DNA of 64,000 nucleotides from Eikenella longinqua (GCF_001648355.1 NZ_LXSL01000013.1:62001-126000); one strand, 5' to 3'; shown: positions 53,880-63,491, numbered from the stretch's first letter. The notes: generated from the letters alone by a model not told the origin. Program-made: numbers and translations.

Positions 53880-55118
53880 TTATTTCAGGAAATTCACAAA
53901 GCCGGACAGAATCAGCGCATTGATGATGTCCACGAAGAACGCGCCCACCAGCGGCACAATCAGGAAGGCCTTGTGCGAGGGGCCGAAGCGTTCGGTGATC
54001 GACTGCATATTGGCTACCGCGGTTGGGGTAGCGCCCAAGCCGAAACCGCAGTGGCCGGCGGCCAGCACGGCGGCATCATAGTCGCGGCCCATAAACACAT
54101 AGGTGGCATAGGTGGCATACAAAATCATCACCACAGTTTGCACCAGCAGGATGATGGTAACCGGGCCGGCCAGGCCGGTGAGCTGCCACAGTTTCAGGTT
54201 CAGCAGCGCCATGGCCAGGAAGAGCGACAGCGAAGCATTGCCGAACACGTCAATGGCGCGGTCGAACATATTGAATTTGAAGCCCATCACCAACACGTTG
54301 CGCAACACCACGCCGCCAAACAGCGCCCACACGAATTTGGGCAGGTCGAACAGGTATTGTTTGTCGATGCCGTCCATGATTTCGGAGAAAGAAAGGCAGG
54401 CGGCAAACATGGCCAGCGTTTCAATGGCAGAAGTGGCGGTAATCAGGCGGGTTTGCTCGGCGTGTTCGAACACGTCGTCGGTGTTTTTGCCGGAATCGTC
54501 GGAAGCGCATTGGCGGTCGGCTTGATTGACTTCCTCGTCAGACAAGGGTTTGCGCCCCATTTTGTTGATCAGGCGGCGGGCCACCGGGCCGCCGATCAAG
54601 CCGCCGGCCACCAGGCCGAAGGTGGCGGAAGCCATGCCCAGCTCGGAGGCGGCGGGCACGCCGTATTTCATCAGGTCGGGCGCCCAGCCGGCTGCGGTGC
54701 CGTGGCCGCCGGTGAGCGTGATGGAGCCGGTAATCAGGCCGGTCATCGGGTGCAGGCCGAACATGCTGGCCAAGCCCACGCCCACCACGTTTTGTAGCAG
54801 GATGAAGGCGCCCACTACGGCAGTGAACACCACCAAGGGCACACCGCCCGCTTTCAGGCGCGAGAAATCGGCGCTCAGGCCGATAGAGGTGAAGAAGATC
54901 AGCATGAAGGTGTCTTGCAGCGGTTTTTGGAAACCGAAACTGACGCCGCCGAAAGAATAGAGGGCGAGCAAAGCTGCTGCTGCCGCCAGGCCGCCGGCCA
55001 CCGGCTCGGGAATATTGAAATCCCGCAAAAATTTGATTTTGCGTACCATCGCCTTGCCCAGCAGCAGCACCATCGTTGCCGCGATCAAGGTATAGTAGCT
55101 GTTTACTTCGATTTCCAT
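53880..55118 (-). CDS. gltS: Sodium/glutamate symporter GltS
   Basis: A 412-residue inner-membrane transporter importing glutamate with sodium. FNIPEPVAGGLAAAA, FFTSIGLSADFSRLKAGG, SITLTGGHGTAAGWAPDL and the mirrored GHCGFGLGATPTAVANMQSITERFGPSHKAFLIVPLVGAFFVD are the two pore hairpins typical of GltS. About ten helices are visible, with a cytoplasmic loop at residues 185-215. GAGGTAAAC precedes ATG 55118. It is a single gene. Confidence 0.95.
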   Translation of the reverse strand: MEIEVNSYYTLIAATMVLLLGKAMVRKIKFLRDFNIPEPVAGGLAAAAALLALYSFGGVSFGFQKPLQDTFMLIFFTSIGLSADFSRLKAGGVPLVVFTAVVGAFILLQNVVGVGLASMFGLHPMTGLITGSITLTGGHGTAAGWAPDLMKYGVPAASELGMASATFGLVAGGLIGGPVARRLINKMGRKPLSDEEVNQADRQCASDDSGKNTDDVFEHAEQTRLITATSAIETLAMFAACLSFSEIMDGIDKQYLFDLPKFVWALFGGVVLRNVLVMGFKFNMFDRAIDVFGNASLSLFLAMALLNLKLWQLTGLAGPVTIILLVQTVVMILYATYATYVFMGRDYDAAVLAAGHCGFGLGATPTAVANMQSITERFGPSHKAFLIVPLVGAFFVDIINALILSGFVNFLK

Positions 55119-55269
55119 AGCTGTTTACCTCGTTGAAATAATTAGACAATTAATACAGGCCTGCGGGTCGTTTCAACAGGCCTCAGGCGGATATTAGGAT
55201 AGCAGTTAAAAATTGTCAAAGCATATTGCTTGCTTTTTACACTCGCGGGAAGGAGCAAAAAACGGCAAA

Positions 55270-55312
55270 AGGCTACCTGAAAATGCGCAATGCGGGTTTT
55301 CAGGTAGCCTGT
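55270..55312 (-). terminator. Inverted eikDUS terminator of glk
   Basis: AGGCTACCTGAAAA pairs with TTTTCAGGTAGCCT around a GCGCAATGC loop; on the minus strand it follows the glk stop by 18 bases and is trailed by TTTT. Confidence 0.65.
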
Positions 55313-55329
55313 TGAACGGTCGCACAGAT

Positions 55330-56319
55330 TCAGTGCGCGTCCTGCAAATGTTCGGCCAGCGCCACTGCCGCGCCGGGCAGGCCTGGGTATTTGTTGAGCA
55401 CCACGAATACCGGAATCGCCGCCAGATAGGCATCGAAACGGCCTTTGTTTTCAAAGCGGCTGCGGAAGGGCGAGGAGTGGAAATAATCGATGAAGCGCGG
55501 CACGATGCCGCCACACAGATACACACCGCCGCGCGCGCCTAACGTGAGCGCCAGATTGGCTGCCACCGTGCCGAGCATGGCGCAGAAAATATCCAGCGCC
55601 AGCCGGCACAGCGGGGAATGGCCGCTGAGGGCGCGTTCGGTGATGTCGGCGGCGGAGAGCTTGGGGCGGCTGATTTGCTCGCGCGCTGCCAGCCCTTCGT
55701 GAATCAGGCTGAGCCCGGCGCCGCACAAAAAGCGCTCGGCCGACACATGCCCGAACTTCTGCTTGGCGTATTGCCACAAAAACACTTCGGTGTCGTCGAA
55801 CGGCGAAAAGCTCACGTGCCCGCCTTCGCCCGCCAGCGCGGCAAAACGCCCCGCCGCATGCGGAATCAGGCCGGATACGCCCAAGCCCGTGCCCGGGCCG
55901 AGCACCGCCACCGGCATATCCGGCAGCGCGGCGCCGCCGCCCACCTGCACCAGCTCGCCGGCAGCCAAATGCGGCAGCGCCAGCGCCTGCGCGGTGAAAT
56001 CGTTGAGCACCAACAGCGTGTCGAAACGCAGCGCCTGGCGCGTGGTTTCGATGGAAAACGCCCAGTGGTGGTTGGTCATCTGCACCCAGTCGCCCACCAC
56101 CGGATTGGCAATGGCGATGGCGCAGTGGCGGATTTCAGGTAGCCCCACCTGCGCCAGATAGGCGCGCACGGCATCGGCCAGCGTGTGGTAGTCGTTGCAG
56201 GGCAGGATGCGCACTTCTTCGATTTGCAGTGGCGCGGTTTCCAGCGCGAAGCGGGCATTGGTGCCGCCGATGTCGGCCACCAGGCGCGGCCAGTTTGGGT
56301 TAGTCTGCGTAGTAGGCAT
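55330..56319 (-). CDS. glk: Glucokinase Glk
   Basis: A 329-residue cytoplasmic ATP-dependent enzyme phosphorylating glucose. The phosphate-binding [11 protein letters not shown] is at residues 16-26; [14 protein letters not shown] holds the catalytic Asp, [13 protein letters not shown] is the adenosine loop, and [21 protein letters not shown] and [14 protein letters not shown] are typical of the bacterial Glk group. It overlaps pgl by 20 bases and is last in the zwf-pgl-glk block, so it is likely co-transcribed with the other two. Confidence 0.95.
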   Translation of the reverse strand: MPTTQTNPNWPRLVADIGGTNARFALETAPLQIEEVRILPCNDYHTLADAVRAYLAQVGLPEIRHCAIAIANPVVGDWVQMTNHHWAFSIETTRQALRFDTLLVLNDFTAQALALPHLAAGELVQVGGGAALPDMPVAVLGPGTGLGVSGLIPHAAGRFAALAGEGGHVSFSPFDDTEVFLWQYAKQKFGHVSAERFLCGAGLSLIHEGLAAREQISRPKLSAADITERALSGHSPLCRLALDIFCAMLGTVAANLALTLGARGGVYLCGGIVPRFIDYFHSSPFRSRFENKGRFDAYLAAIPVFVVLNKYPGLPGAAVALAEHLQDAH

Positions 56320-57013
56320 GGCATTTCTCTGGGTGGGATGTGTCTTGCAGGCGTTGCAGCAGCAGGCCGATGGGGAAAGATAGCGGGTTGGCCGCGGCCT
56401 GCTCCAGCACGGCGCGTTTCTCCGCCCCTTGGATGGATACGAACAGGTGCGGCACGGCGGCGAGCGCGTTCAGGCTCATGCCGATGCGCTCGTGTGCGGC
56501 GGTAATGGGGCTGGTGTGCGCCAGTTTGGCGCCGTATGCGGGCGACACGGCTTCGGCCAGCTGCGGCGCTTGTGGAAACAGCGAAGCGGTGTGCCCGTCG
56601 GCGCCCATACCGAGCACGGCGATGTCGGGCGCGGGGAAACGGGCTTCGGCAGCGGCCAGCGCGGCGGCGGGGTGGGCGGTGTCGCTTTGTTCGTCCACCA
56701 GCGGCAGGAAACGGGCTTCGGCGGCGGCTTGCGCCAGCAGGTGGCGGCGCACCAGCGCGGCATTGCTGTCGGCGTGGGCTGGCGGCACCAAGCGCTCGTC
56801 CACCAGCGTAACGGTAACGTTCGGCCAATCCAGTGCCTGCTGCGCCAGCGCTTCGAAAAACGCCACCGGCGAGCGCCCGCCGGACACGGCCAGCACGGCG
56901 CGGCCTTGGGTGCGCAAACATTGCCACAGGCAGCCGGCCACGGCCTGCGCCAGCGCGGCGGCTTGGGCGGCGGGGGTGGGGAAAGTGTGCCAAGTGAGGA
57001 AGGGGCTGGTCAT
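56300..57013 (-). CDS. pgl: 6-phosphogluconolactonase Pgl (DevB type)
   Basis: A 237-residue enzyme that hydrolyses 6-phosphogluconolactone in the pentose phosphate and Entner-Doudoroff routes. [42 protein letters not shown] and [16 protein letters not shown] are the family motifs; the active-site His lies in DGHTASLFP. Its stop is inside the glk coding region (20-base overlap), giving translational coupling. Confidence 0.94.
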   Translation of the reverse strand: MTSPFLTWHTFPTPAAQAAALAQAVAGCLWQCLRTQGRAVLAVSGGRSPVAFFEALAQQALDWPNVTVTLVDERLVPPAHADSNAALVRRHLLAQAAAEARFLPLVDEQSDTAHPAAALAAAEARFPAPDIAVLGMGADGHTASLFPQAPQLAEAVSPAYGAKLAHTSPITAAHERIGMSLNALAAVPHLFVSIQGAEKRAVLEQAAANPLSFPIGLLLQRLQDTSHPEKCHAYYAD

Positions 57014-57119
57014 ATTTTTCAGGTAGCCTTGAAAGGGAAAGGAAACGGCAGGACAAGTTTTCAGGTAGCCTTATCAAGAGGCTACCTGAAATACTCAAGC
57101 ATGACTGGGATAATGCCTG

Positions 57120-57596
57120 TTATAAGGAAACCATACCCATCATACTCAATACAAAGATCACGATAAAGCTGTATACAAATAAGCCGCACACGCCGAGGAT
57201 ACCGAAAAATATCGGTTTGCCCCAAGACTTGCGCGGATAATCCGTGCCGAATTCATCTTTCACCTGTGCCACCTGTTTGCGGCCCACGCCGCCATACCAC
57301 GCGCCCAGCAAGGCGAGGCCGAGCACGTTGGTGCCTATATCAAAAATCACGAAAATCGGAATAGCAATCGCCACCACGGCCAGCATGCCCCAAATGAAGG
57401 CTTTGTTCAGTTTCTCCAATTCTTGGTCGCCCAAGGCGCGGGCGTTGAGCATATGCAGTGCCGCGCCGAATATGGGCGAAAACAGCAGCGACCAGCAGGC
57501 GGCCGCATTCGGGTTCCACAATTCGGGCGTGCCTTGGCCGCGCAATCCGGTGTTTTCGCTTTGCGGGGCGCGGTAGCGTTCGTCGAAATTATTCAT
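57120..57596 (-). CDS. Uncharacterised membrane protein between zwf and pgl
   Basis: A 158-residue protein. A polar N-terminus (MNNFDERYRAPQSENTG) is followed by WNPNAAACWSLLFSPIFGAALHMLNARALG and two or three more helices (WGMLAVVAIAIPIFVIFDIGT, PIFFGILGVCGLFVYSFIVIFVLSMM). A family with the NPNAAA-WSLLFSP-FG motif exists in betaproteobacteria but has no known role. AAGGAG seven bases before ATG 57596 sets the start. It lies inside a glucose-oxidation block where Neisseria often has hexR, but it shows no DNA-binding or sugar-binding motif, so it is not hexR. Confidence 0.8.
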   Translation of the reverse strand: MNNFDERYRAPQSENTGLRGQGTPELWNPNAAACWSLLFSPIFGAALHMLNARALGDQELEKLNKAFIWGMLAVVAIAIPIFVIFDIGTNVLGLALLGAWYGGVGRKQVAQVKDEFGTDYPRKSWGKPIFFGILGVCGLFVYSFIVIFVLSMMGMVSL

Positions 57597-57758
57597 GGTG
57601 AAGCTCCTTGGGTTTGGGTGATGGGATGGCGGGATTATAGCTGAATATTCAGTGGATTGTTTTTTCAGGTAGCCTTTTTGCTTGTTGAGGCTACCTGAAA
57701 TTTTGAAAGCTTTAAAACTCAAATCATTACTATCGATTTTCAGGTAGCCTGAACGAGC

Positions 57759-59207
57759 CTAGCGGTTGCGCCAGTCCACGCCACAGGCGGCGGCCATGTC
57801 GATGGCGGCGTCGGGGCCGTGGCTGCCGGCGGCGTAGGGCAGGGGCTCGGGCCGGCGTGCTGCCCAGTCGTCGAGCACGGGCTGGAGCCAGCGCCAGGCG
57901 GCTTCGAGCTCGTCGCTGCGCATGAAGAGGGCGAGTTTGCCGTCGATGGCGTCGAGCAGGAGGCGTTCGTAGGCGTCGGCGCGGCGTTCGGGGAAGATTT
58001 TGAGCAGGTCGAGGTCGAGCGCGGCTTCGTGCACGCACAGGCTGGTGCCGGGGGCTTTCATCTGCAGGAAGAGTTTGACGGATTCCTGTGGTTGCAGGCG
58101 CACGCTGAGGCGGTTGGGCGAGCCGCCGCAGCCAAACAGGGGGTGGGCTTCGGGCCAGAAGTGCAACACGATTTCGGCCAGCCGCCCGGCCATGCGTTTG
58201 CCGGTGCGCAGCAAAAACGGCACGCCGCGCCAGCGGGGGTTGTCGATTTCGGCGCGCAGGGCGACGAAGGTTTCGGTGCGGCTTTGCGGGGAGATGTCGG
58301 CTTCTTCGCGGTAGCCGCGCACGCTTTGGCCGCGGATTTGGCCGGCGGTATATTGGCCGCGCACCACGTCGGCGCGCACGCTGTAGGCGTTGAAGGGCTT
58401 GAGCGCGTTGAGCACGCCGAGCTTGGCGTTGCGCACGTCGCTGTCGCCGAGGGAGCGGGGCGGCTCCATGGCGGTGAAGCAGAGGAGCTGCAAAAGGTGG
58501 TTTTGCAGCATGTCGCGCAGGGCGCCGGTTTGGTCGTAGAACTCGCCGCGTTTTTCCACGCCGAGCTCTTCGGCAATGGTGATTTCTACGGCGCGGATTT
58601 GGGCGGAACACCACAGGGGCTCGAACAGGCGGTTGGCAAAGCGCAGGGCGAGCAGGTTTTGCACGGGCTCTTTGCCCAGATAATGGTCGATGCGGTAGAT
58701 CTGCTCTTCGCGGAAGAAGGCGGCCACGGCGGTGTTGATGCGCTGCGCGGAGGCAAGGTCGTGGCCGAGCGGTTTTTCCAGCACGATGCGGGTTTCGGCG
58801 CGGTTGAGCCCGGCGGCGGCGAGGTGGCGGCAGATGGGCATGAAGTAGTGCGGCGCGGTGGAGAGGTAGATCACCAGGGCGCGGCCTTTTTGCCCGGCGG
58901 CGTTGCCGAGCTGCCCGGCAAGGCGGTGGAACTGCTCGGCGTTTTCGGCGTCCACGGGCAGGTATTCGATGCGCCGGCAGAAGCTTTGCCATTGCGGCTC
59001 TTCTAGGTTGGGGATGTGCGGCCGGGCGGATTCTTCCACTTTTTTCAGGTAGCCTTCGCGGCCGAGATCGCGGCGGCCGAGGCCGATGATGCGGCCTTCG
59101 GCGTGCAGCGTGCCGGCGGCGTGGGCTTGGTAGAGGGCGGGCAGCAGTTTGCGCATCACCAGATCGCCGGTGCCGCCGAAGAAGACTAAATCGAATGGGG
59201 TGGACAT
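57759..59207 (-). CDS. zwf: Glucose-6-phosphate dehydrogenase Zwf
   Basis: A 482-residue NADP enzyme that opens the pentose phosphate and Entner-Doudoroff paths. The nucleotide-binding GGTGDLVMRKLLPALYQ is near the start, and the active-site RIDHYLGKEPVQN and VLEKPLGHDL follow. I start at ATG 59207 (MSTPFDLVFFGGTGD); the open frame runs further upstream but reads like intergenic DNA. An in-frame eikDUS encodes EGYLKKVEE. Confidence 0.95.
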   Translation of the reverse strand: MSTPFDLVFFGGTGDLVMRKLLPALYQAHAAGTLHAEGRIIGLGRRDLGREGYLKKVEESARPHIPNLEEPQWQSFCRRIEYLPVDAENAEQFHRLAGQLGNAAGQKGRALVIYLSTAPHYFMPICRHLAAAGLNRAETRIVLEKPLGHDLASAQRINTAVAAFFREEQIYRIDHYLGKEPVQNLLALRFANRLFEPLWCSAQIRAVEITIAEELGVEKRGEFYDQTGALRDMLQNHLLQLLCFTAMEPPRSLGDSDVRNAKLGVLNALKPFNAYSVRADVVRGQYTAGQIRGQSVRGYREEADISPQSRTETFVALRAEIDNPRWRGVPFLLRTGKRMAGRLAEIVLHFWPEAHPLFGCGGSPNRLSVRLQPQESVKLFLQMKAPGTSLCVHEAALDLDLLKIFPERRADAYERLLLDAIDGKLALFMRSDELEAAWRWLQPVLDDWAARRPEPLPYAAGSHGPDAAIDMAAACGVDWRNR

Positions 59208-59344
59208 GATGGATGGCCGTGAAACAGAAAAAACAGGCGCATTATAGCGAAAGCATGGGTGGCAGCCCAAAGGCTACCTGAAAAATAGGCAGCCGCTTCG
59301 GTTACAATACCGCCTTTCCATTCTATCGACACAGGCACACCACC

Positions 59345-60673
59345 ATGTTCAACCACAGCGAGCAAACCCTGCGCGACGTTTGCGCCCAAGCCCTGGCGCT
59401 GGCCAAAGCCGGCGGCGCCACCGCTGCCGAAGCCGACGTGAGCGAATCCATCGGCCAATCGGTGCAGGTGCGTTTGCAGGAAATCGAGCAGATCGAATAC
59501 CAGCAAGACAAATCGCTCGATCTTACCGTGTATGCTGGGCAGCGCAAAGGCCGTGCCAGCACCGCCGATTTCTCGCCCCAAGCCATTGCCGACACCGTGC
59601 GCGCCGCGCTCGACATCGCCCGCTACACCGCCGCCGACGATTGCGCCGGCCTGGCCGATGCCGCGCTGATGGCCACCGAATTTCCCGATTTGCACAGCTA
59701 CTACGAATGGCCGCTCGACACCGCCGCCGCAGCCGAGCTCGCCCGCCGCAGCGAAGCAGCCGCGCAGCAGGCCGACAGCCGCATTTGCAATTCCGAAGGC
59801 GCCGGCGTGCAAACCGGGCATTATCAATACGTTTACGGCAACAGCCACGGCTTCATGCAATACCAAAAAAGCTCGCGCCACAGCCTCTCCTGCAGCATGG
59901 TGGCCGGCGGCGGGCAAGGCATGCAGCGCGATTATTGGTATGACATCGCCCGCGACCCCGCCGATTTGGACGCGCCCGAGCACATCGGACAAGCCGCCGC
60001 CCGCCGCGCCGTGCAGCGCCTCGGCGCCAGAAGCCTGCCCACCGGCAGCTATCCCGTGCTGTTCGACGCCACCGTTTCAGGTAGCCTCATCGGGCATCTG
60101 GTGGGCGCGCTCAGCGGCAGCGCGCTTTACCGCCAAACCAGCTTCCTGCAAGACAGTATCGGCCGCCAAATCCTGCCCGCCGCCCTCAGCCTGCGCGAAG
60201 AGCCGCACCTGTCCAAAGCCCTAGCCAGCACCGCCTTCGACGCCGAAGGCGTGGCCACCCGGCCGCGTTTCGTGATTGAAAACGGCATCATCCGCGGCTA
60301 CTTCCTCGGCAGCTACAGCGCCCGCAAGCTCGGCCTCGACACCACCGCCAACGCCGGCGGCGTGCACAACCTGGTGCTCAACCACACCCACGCCGGCCAG
60401 GCCGAGCTCCTGCGCGAAATGGGCAGCGGCCTCTTGGTAACCGAGCTGATGGGGCAGGGCGTGAACACGGTTACCGGCGACTATTCGCGCGGCGCCGCCG
60501 GCTTTTGGGTGGAGAACGGCGAAATCGCCTACCCCGTGCAGGAAATCACCATCGCCGGCCGCCTGCAAGACATGCTGCCCAACATCGCCGGCGCCGCCAA
60601 CGACGCGCTCAAACGCAGCGCCCACAAAGTCGGCTCCCTGCTGCTGGAAAAAATGACCGTGGCCGGGCGTTGA
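59345..60673 (+). CDS. pmbA: Metalloprotease PmbA (TldE)
   Basis: A 442-residue member of the TldD/PmbA family which, as a heterodimer with TldD, degrades peptides and matures microcins. ADVSESIGQSVQVRLQEIEQIEYQQDKSLDLTVYAGQRKGRASTADF is the N-terminal family region, and VENGEIAYPVQEITIAGRLQDMLPNIAGAANDA the C-terminal one. As usual for PmbA, it lacks the HExxxH zinc motif, which is in the TldD partner; TldD is not in this window. An internal eikDUS at about 60075 encodes VSGSL. Confidence 0.94.
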   Translation: MFNHSEQTLRDVCAQALALAKAGGATAAEADVSESIGQSVQVRLQEIEQIEYQQDKSLDLTVYAGQRKGRASTADFSPQAIADTVRAALDIARYTAADDCAGLADAALMATEFPDLHSYYEWPLDTAAAAELARRSEAAAQQADSRICNSEGAGVQTGHYQYVYGNSHGFMQYQKSSRHSLSCSMVAGGGQGMQRDYWYDIARDPADLDAPEHIGQAAARRAVQRLGARSLPTGSYPVLFDATVSGSLIGHLVGALSGSALYRQTSFLQDSIGRQILPAALSLREEPHLSKALASTAFDAEGVATRPRFVIENGIIRGYFLGSYSARKLGLDTTANAGGVHNLVLNHTHAGQAELLREMGSGLLVTELMGQGVNTVTGDYSRGAAGFWVENGEIAYPVQEITIAGRLQDMLPNIAGAANDALKRSAHKVGSLLLEKMTVAGR

Positions 60674-60697
60674 GCATGGCGTGCCGGATGCGGCAAA

Positions 60698-60753
60698 AGG
60701 CTACCTGAAAAATGGGGTGATGAAAGGCCGGAAATATTTTTCAGGTAGCCTGT
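60698..60753 (+). terminator. Inverted eikDUS terminator of pmbA
   Basis: AGGCTACCTGAAAAAT pairs with ATTTTTCAGGTAGCCT; a further eikDUS follows at about 60761. Confidence 0.6.
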
Positions 60754-60858
60754 CCAATTTCAGGTAGCCTTCTGCTTCGTTTAATGCGGCCGGTGTGGCA
60801 CGGGAGACGAGCCGCAATTTTAAATTCATCGCCCAAACGTCTAATTGATAAGCAAAAA

Positions 60859-61647
60859 ATGGAAACCCTTGAAGCACTGGTGGAACAAGCCTACGAGCTA
60901 TTTGCCGACTATCCGGCCACCTTCCCGCTCAACGTTTGCGACTGTGGCGGCTGTATGCCCCGAGAAATGCAGCATTCATACCTCAGCATTCCGCTGCGCG
61001 AATGGAGCGAAGCCATGATGCGTGTCTATCAGAGCAGTGCAATAGTCATTGTGGGGGAAGCCGCCGATGGCATTGCCGAGTTCAAACATTTCCTGCCGCG
61101 CATCGCGCAGGGCATTATCCGGCTGGAAGATACGGCAATCACTACGGAAATGGCTTGGTATCGTGCACATTTTTCGCAGCGCGAATGCTGGCTGCCGGCC
61201 GAAATAGACTGGGCAAAACGCTTTGCCCGCGCGTGGTTTGCGCATTTGCTGCACCATGGCTGCCACCCTCTGTCGGAGAACCTGACCGGATTTCTGTGTA
61301 TGTTCCAACACGCCGAATTGGATATGATTCCCGAGCTGCTGCAATTGTGGACGCAACACAGCATGCAGCCGACGGCGATAGACGAATTTGTTGCAATATT
61401 GGAAGAGTTGCCCGATGGCGGCAATGCGGCAGCATGGGATGAAAGCTGCCTCTGCTACCTGCCCGAATACGGCTACCGCAACGAAGAGTTTGCGGCCGTG
61501 ATGAACGGCTGGCTGCTGGCCCCCGAAACCCGGCAAGCCTTTTTGCAGGCGCTGGCGCATTATCTGCCCCGCAATGTGCCCGATGAATACAACGCCGAGA
61601 AATGGCAGCGTGCGTATGCCCGGTTGAGCAGTGAGCATGTGAAATAA
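60859..61647 (+). CDS. Hypothetical protein with Cys-rich N-terminus, 262 aa
   Basis: I do not recognise this protein. It starts at ATG 60859 (METLEALVEQAYELFADYPATFPLNVCDCGGCMPREMQHSYLSIPLREWSEAM); the C-D-C-x2-C group at about residues 31-36 could bind a metal. The rest is helical and rich in Trp, with two more C/H-rich stretches (HLLHHGCHPLSENLTG, SCLCYLPEYGYR). No signal peptide or helix for membrane insertion is seen. Its codon usage resembles its neighbours. It is separated from pmbA by DUS and from the EamA gene by 55 bases, so it may be co-transcribed with the latter. Confidence 0.7.
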   Translation: METLEALVEQAYELFADYPATFPLNVCDCGGCMPREMQHSYLSIPLREWSEAMMRVYQSSAIVIVGEAADGIAEFKHFLPRIAQGIIRLEDTAITTEMAWYRAHFSQRECWLPAEIDWAKRFARAWFAHLLHHGCHPLSENLTGFLCMFQHAELDMIPELLQLWTQHSMQPTAIDEFVAILEELPDGGNAAAWDESCLCYLPEYGYRNEEFAAVMNGWLLAPETRQAFLQALAHYLPRNVPDEYNAEKWQRAYARLSSEHVK

Positions 61648-61702
61648 AGCAGGCGCGGCTCGAACAGGTTTCGGCGGCTGCGCTGAGTGTGAAGAGAAAA
61701 AT

Positions 61703-62614
61703 ATGTTCTACCAAATCATGGCGCTGCTCTTGTGGAGCAGCTCGTTTATTGCGGCGAAGTATGTGTATACGATGATGGAGCCGCCCTTGATGCTGCTGTT
61801 TCGCCTGGGGATTGCGGCGCTGTTGGTGCTGCCGATGGCGCTGCGCTTCGGGCGGGGCTTGTCGCGGCGGCAGTGGCGGGGGCTGCTGTGGCTGTCGTTT
61901 TGGAATTTTGTAGTGGTGTTGAGCTTGCAGTTTTGGGGTTTGAAATATACGTCGGCGGCGAGCGCCTCCACCATCATCGGGCTGGAGCCGCTGCTGATGG
62001 TGTTTATCGGGCATTTCTTCTTCCGCGATTATGCGCGCTGGTATCACTGGCTGTGCGGGCTGCTGGCGTTTGCGGGGGTGGCGCTGTTGGTGGCGGGCGG
62101 CGGCGAGGGCGGGGAAGTCGGCCTGGCGGGCTGTGCGCTGGTGTTGGCGGGCGGGGCGGTGTTTTGCGCGATTATGCGGCCGATGCAGCGGATGGTGGCG
62201 GAAATCGGCTCGCCGGCGTTCACTTCGCTTTCGATGGCGGTGGCGCCGCTGCTGTATCTGCCGGTGGGTTTGCTGTCGCTGGGGAAGGCGGAGGTGGCGT
62301 GGAATGTGCCGGGGGTGCTGGGGCTGCTGTATTTGGGGGTGGGGTGCAGCTGGCTGGCCTATACTTTGTGGAATAAGGGCATGAAAACGGTGTCGGCCAA
62401 TTTTTCGGGCATCCTCACGGCCTTGGAGCCGATTTTCGGGGCGTTTTTGGCGGTGTGGGTGTTGGGCGAGCGGATTTCGGCGCTGTCGTGGCTGGGGATT
62501 GTGCTGGTGGTGGCGGCCACTTTGGCGGCGGTGTGGGTGCCGAAGTGGCTGAAGCGGCGGCAGGCGACCGGCGGGTTTGCCATGGCCGAGGCAGATATGG
62601 ATTTGGCTGAATGA
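61703..62614 (+). CDS. EamA/DMT family transporter
   Basis: A 303-residue inner-membrane protein with ten helices in two EamA repeats (from LLLWSSSFIAAKYVYTMMEPPLMLLFRLGIAALLVLPMAL and again NFSGILTALEPIFGAFLAVWVLGERISALSWLGIVLVVAATLAAV). The ExxFGxxxA-type motif in helix 8 is present. Substrates in this family are usually amino acids or metabolites and cannot be told from sequence. It ends with an acidic tail. Confidence 0.9.
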   Translation: MFYQIMALLLWSSSFIAAKYVYTMMEPPLMLLFRLGIAALLVLPMALRFGRGLSRRQWRGLLWLSFWNFVVVLSLQFWGLKYTSAASASTIIGLEPLLMVFIGHFFFRDYARWYHWLCGLLAFAGVALLVAGGGEGGEVGLAGCALVLAGGAVFCAIMRPMQRMVAEIGSPAFTSLSMAVAPLLYLPVGLLSLGKAEVAWNVPGVLGLLYLGVGCSWLAYTLWNKGMKTVSANFSGILTALEPIFGAFLAVWVLGERISALSWLGIVLVVAATLAAVWVPKWLKRRQATGGFAMAEADMDLAE

Positions 62615-62629
62615 AATCAAGGCTGAACT

Positions 62630-62665
62630 AAAGGCTACCTGAAAACCGGTTTTCAGGTAGCCTTT
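62630..62665 (+). terminator. Loop-less eikDUS palindrome after EamA gene
   Basis: AAAGGCTACCTGAAAACC is immediately followed by its exact complement, a perfect 36-bp palindrome, then abuts the Correia-like element below. Confidence 0.7.
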
Positions 62666-62770
62666 ATAGCGAACCAAATTGGCTTTCGATACCAGGCAGC
62701 GAGCCGCAGACAGTACGGGAGTACGGCAAGGCGAGCTAACGCTGAGCGAAAGTTAAGTTGGTTTGCTATA
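62665..62770. repeat. Correia-like MITE, 106 bp
   Basis: Ends TATAGCGAACCAA.. and ..TTGGTTTGCTATA are inverted repeats; the core has CGAGCCGCAGACAGTAC, GGGAGTACGGCAAGGCGAGC and TAACGC, the same core as the elements at 43.8 and 52.4 kb though the ends differ in sequence. Confidence 0.85.
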
Positions 62771-62787
62771 GCATGGGGCGAGGCAAC

Positions 62788-63072
62788 TTATTTGCCGGAT
62801 TCGGCCGGCAAACTGCGCCACCAGCGCCACAGCATCCGCCCGGCCTTGGGCAGCAAGGCACGCTGTTTGGCCGGAGGCAGCACGGCAGCCTGCCACAGCA
62901 GCATGGCGGCAGGCAGGTGATCGGCCAGCTTGAGCCAGCGCTGCCAGTCGCTGCCGCGGCCTTGCTGCCGCTGGCGCTGTTTGAGCTGCTCGGCGCGGAT
63001 TTTCAGGCGGGCGAGCTCGACTTGCAGCGCTAAGAGTTCGCGCTGCTGCTGTTTGCTTATCGGGCTGCTCAT
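62788..63072 (-). CDS. YqjK-like small protein
   Basis: A 94-residue basic, mostly helical protein (MSSPISKQQQRELLALQVELARLKIRAEQLKQRQRQQ) with a Trp-rich end (LWRWWRSLPAESG). It overlaps the yqjE-like gene by four bases and is the third gene of a yqjD-yqjE-yqjK order found in E. coli. Its function is unknown. Identification rests on gene order, size and composition more than sequence. Confidence 0.6.
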   Translation of the reverse strand: MSSPISKQQQRELLALQVELARLKIRAEQLKQRQRQQGRGSDWQRWLKLADHLPAAMLLWQAAVLPPAKQRALLPKAGRMLWRWWRSLPAESGK

Positions 63073-63491
63073 TCGGCTGGCTCCGTGTCGGCTTGGGGCG
63101 CGGGGGCGGGATGGTTGGGCGAACGGCCGCGCAAGGTGTCGATGTCGCGGCGCATATCGGCCAGGGTAGAGGCTACCTGAAAACCGGCCTGCCGCCAGCC
63201 GGATGCGGCGCGCGCCAAGGCCATCCAGGCAATCAGCAGCAGCAACACGGGCAGCCCGAAAAACACCCACGCTTTGGCCTGCGCCGGCAGCACCGCATCC
63301 AGCCCGAACAGCAGGCTGATCAGCGCGGCGAGCAGCATCACGCCGCCCACTGCCACGGCGGCGAGCATGCGCACCAATCCCGCCGCCTGGCCGGAAAGGT
63401 CGATGCCGAGGATTTGCAGGCGCAGCAGCAGCAAATCCACGCCCTGGTTCATCAGGAAGCGGAAGTGGTTGATATTCTGTTTCAGGCTCAT
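63069..63491 (-). CDS. YqjE-like phage holin-family membrane protein
   Basis: A 140-residue inner-membrane protein with two adjacent helices (AAGLVRMLAAVAVGGVMLLAALISLLFGL and AWVFFGLPVLLLLIAWMALA) flanked by amphipathic segments, as in YqjE (Phage_holin_3_6 family). The family name reflects a fold resemblance; no phage genes are near. An in-frame eikDUS encodes GFQVAS. It lies 82 bases downstream of the yqjD-like gene and overlaps the yqjK-like gene. Confidence 0.8.
   Translation of the reverse strand: MSLKQNINHFRFLMNQGVDLLLLRLQILGIDLSGQAAGLVRMLAAVAVGGVMLLAALISLLFGLDAVLPAQAKAWVFFGLPVLLLLIAWMALARAASGWRQAGFQVASTLADMRRDIDTLRGRSPNHPAPAPQADTEPAE

Noticed and set aside
63069..63491. Phage holin family name suggesting a prophage
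   Set aside because: It is a YqjE-type host gene in a yqjD-yqjE-yqjK order; no other phage genes are present.
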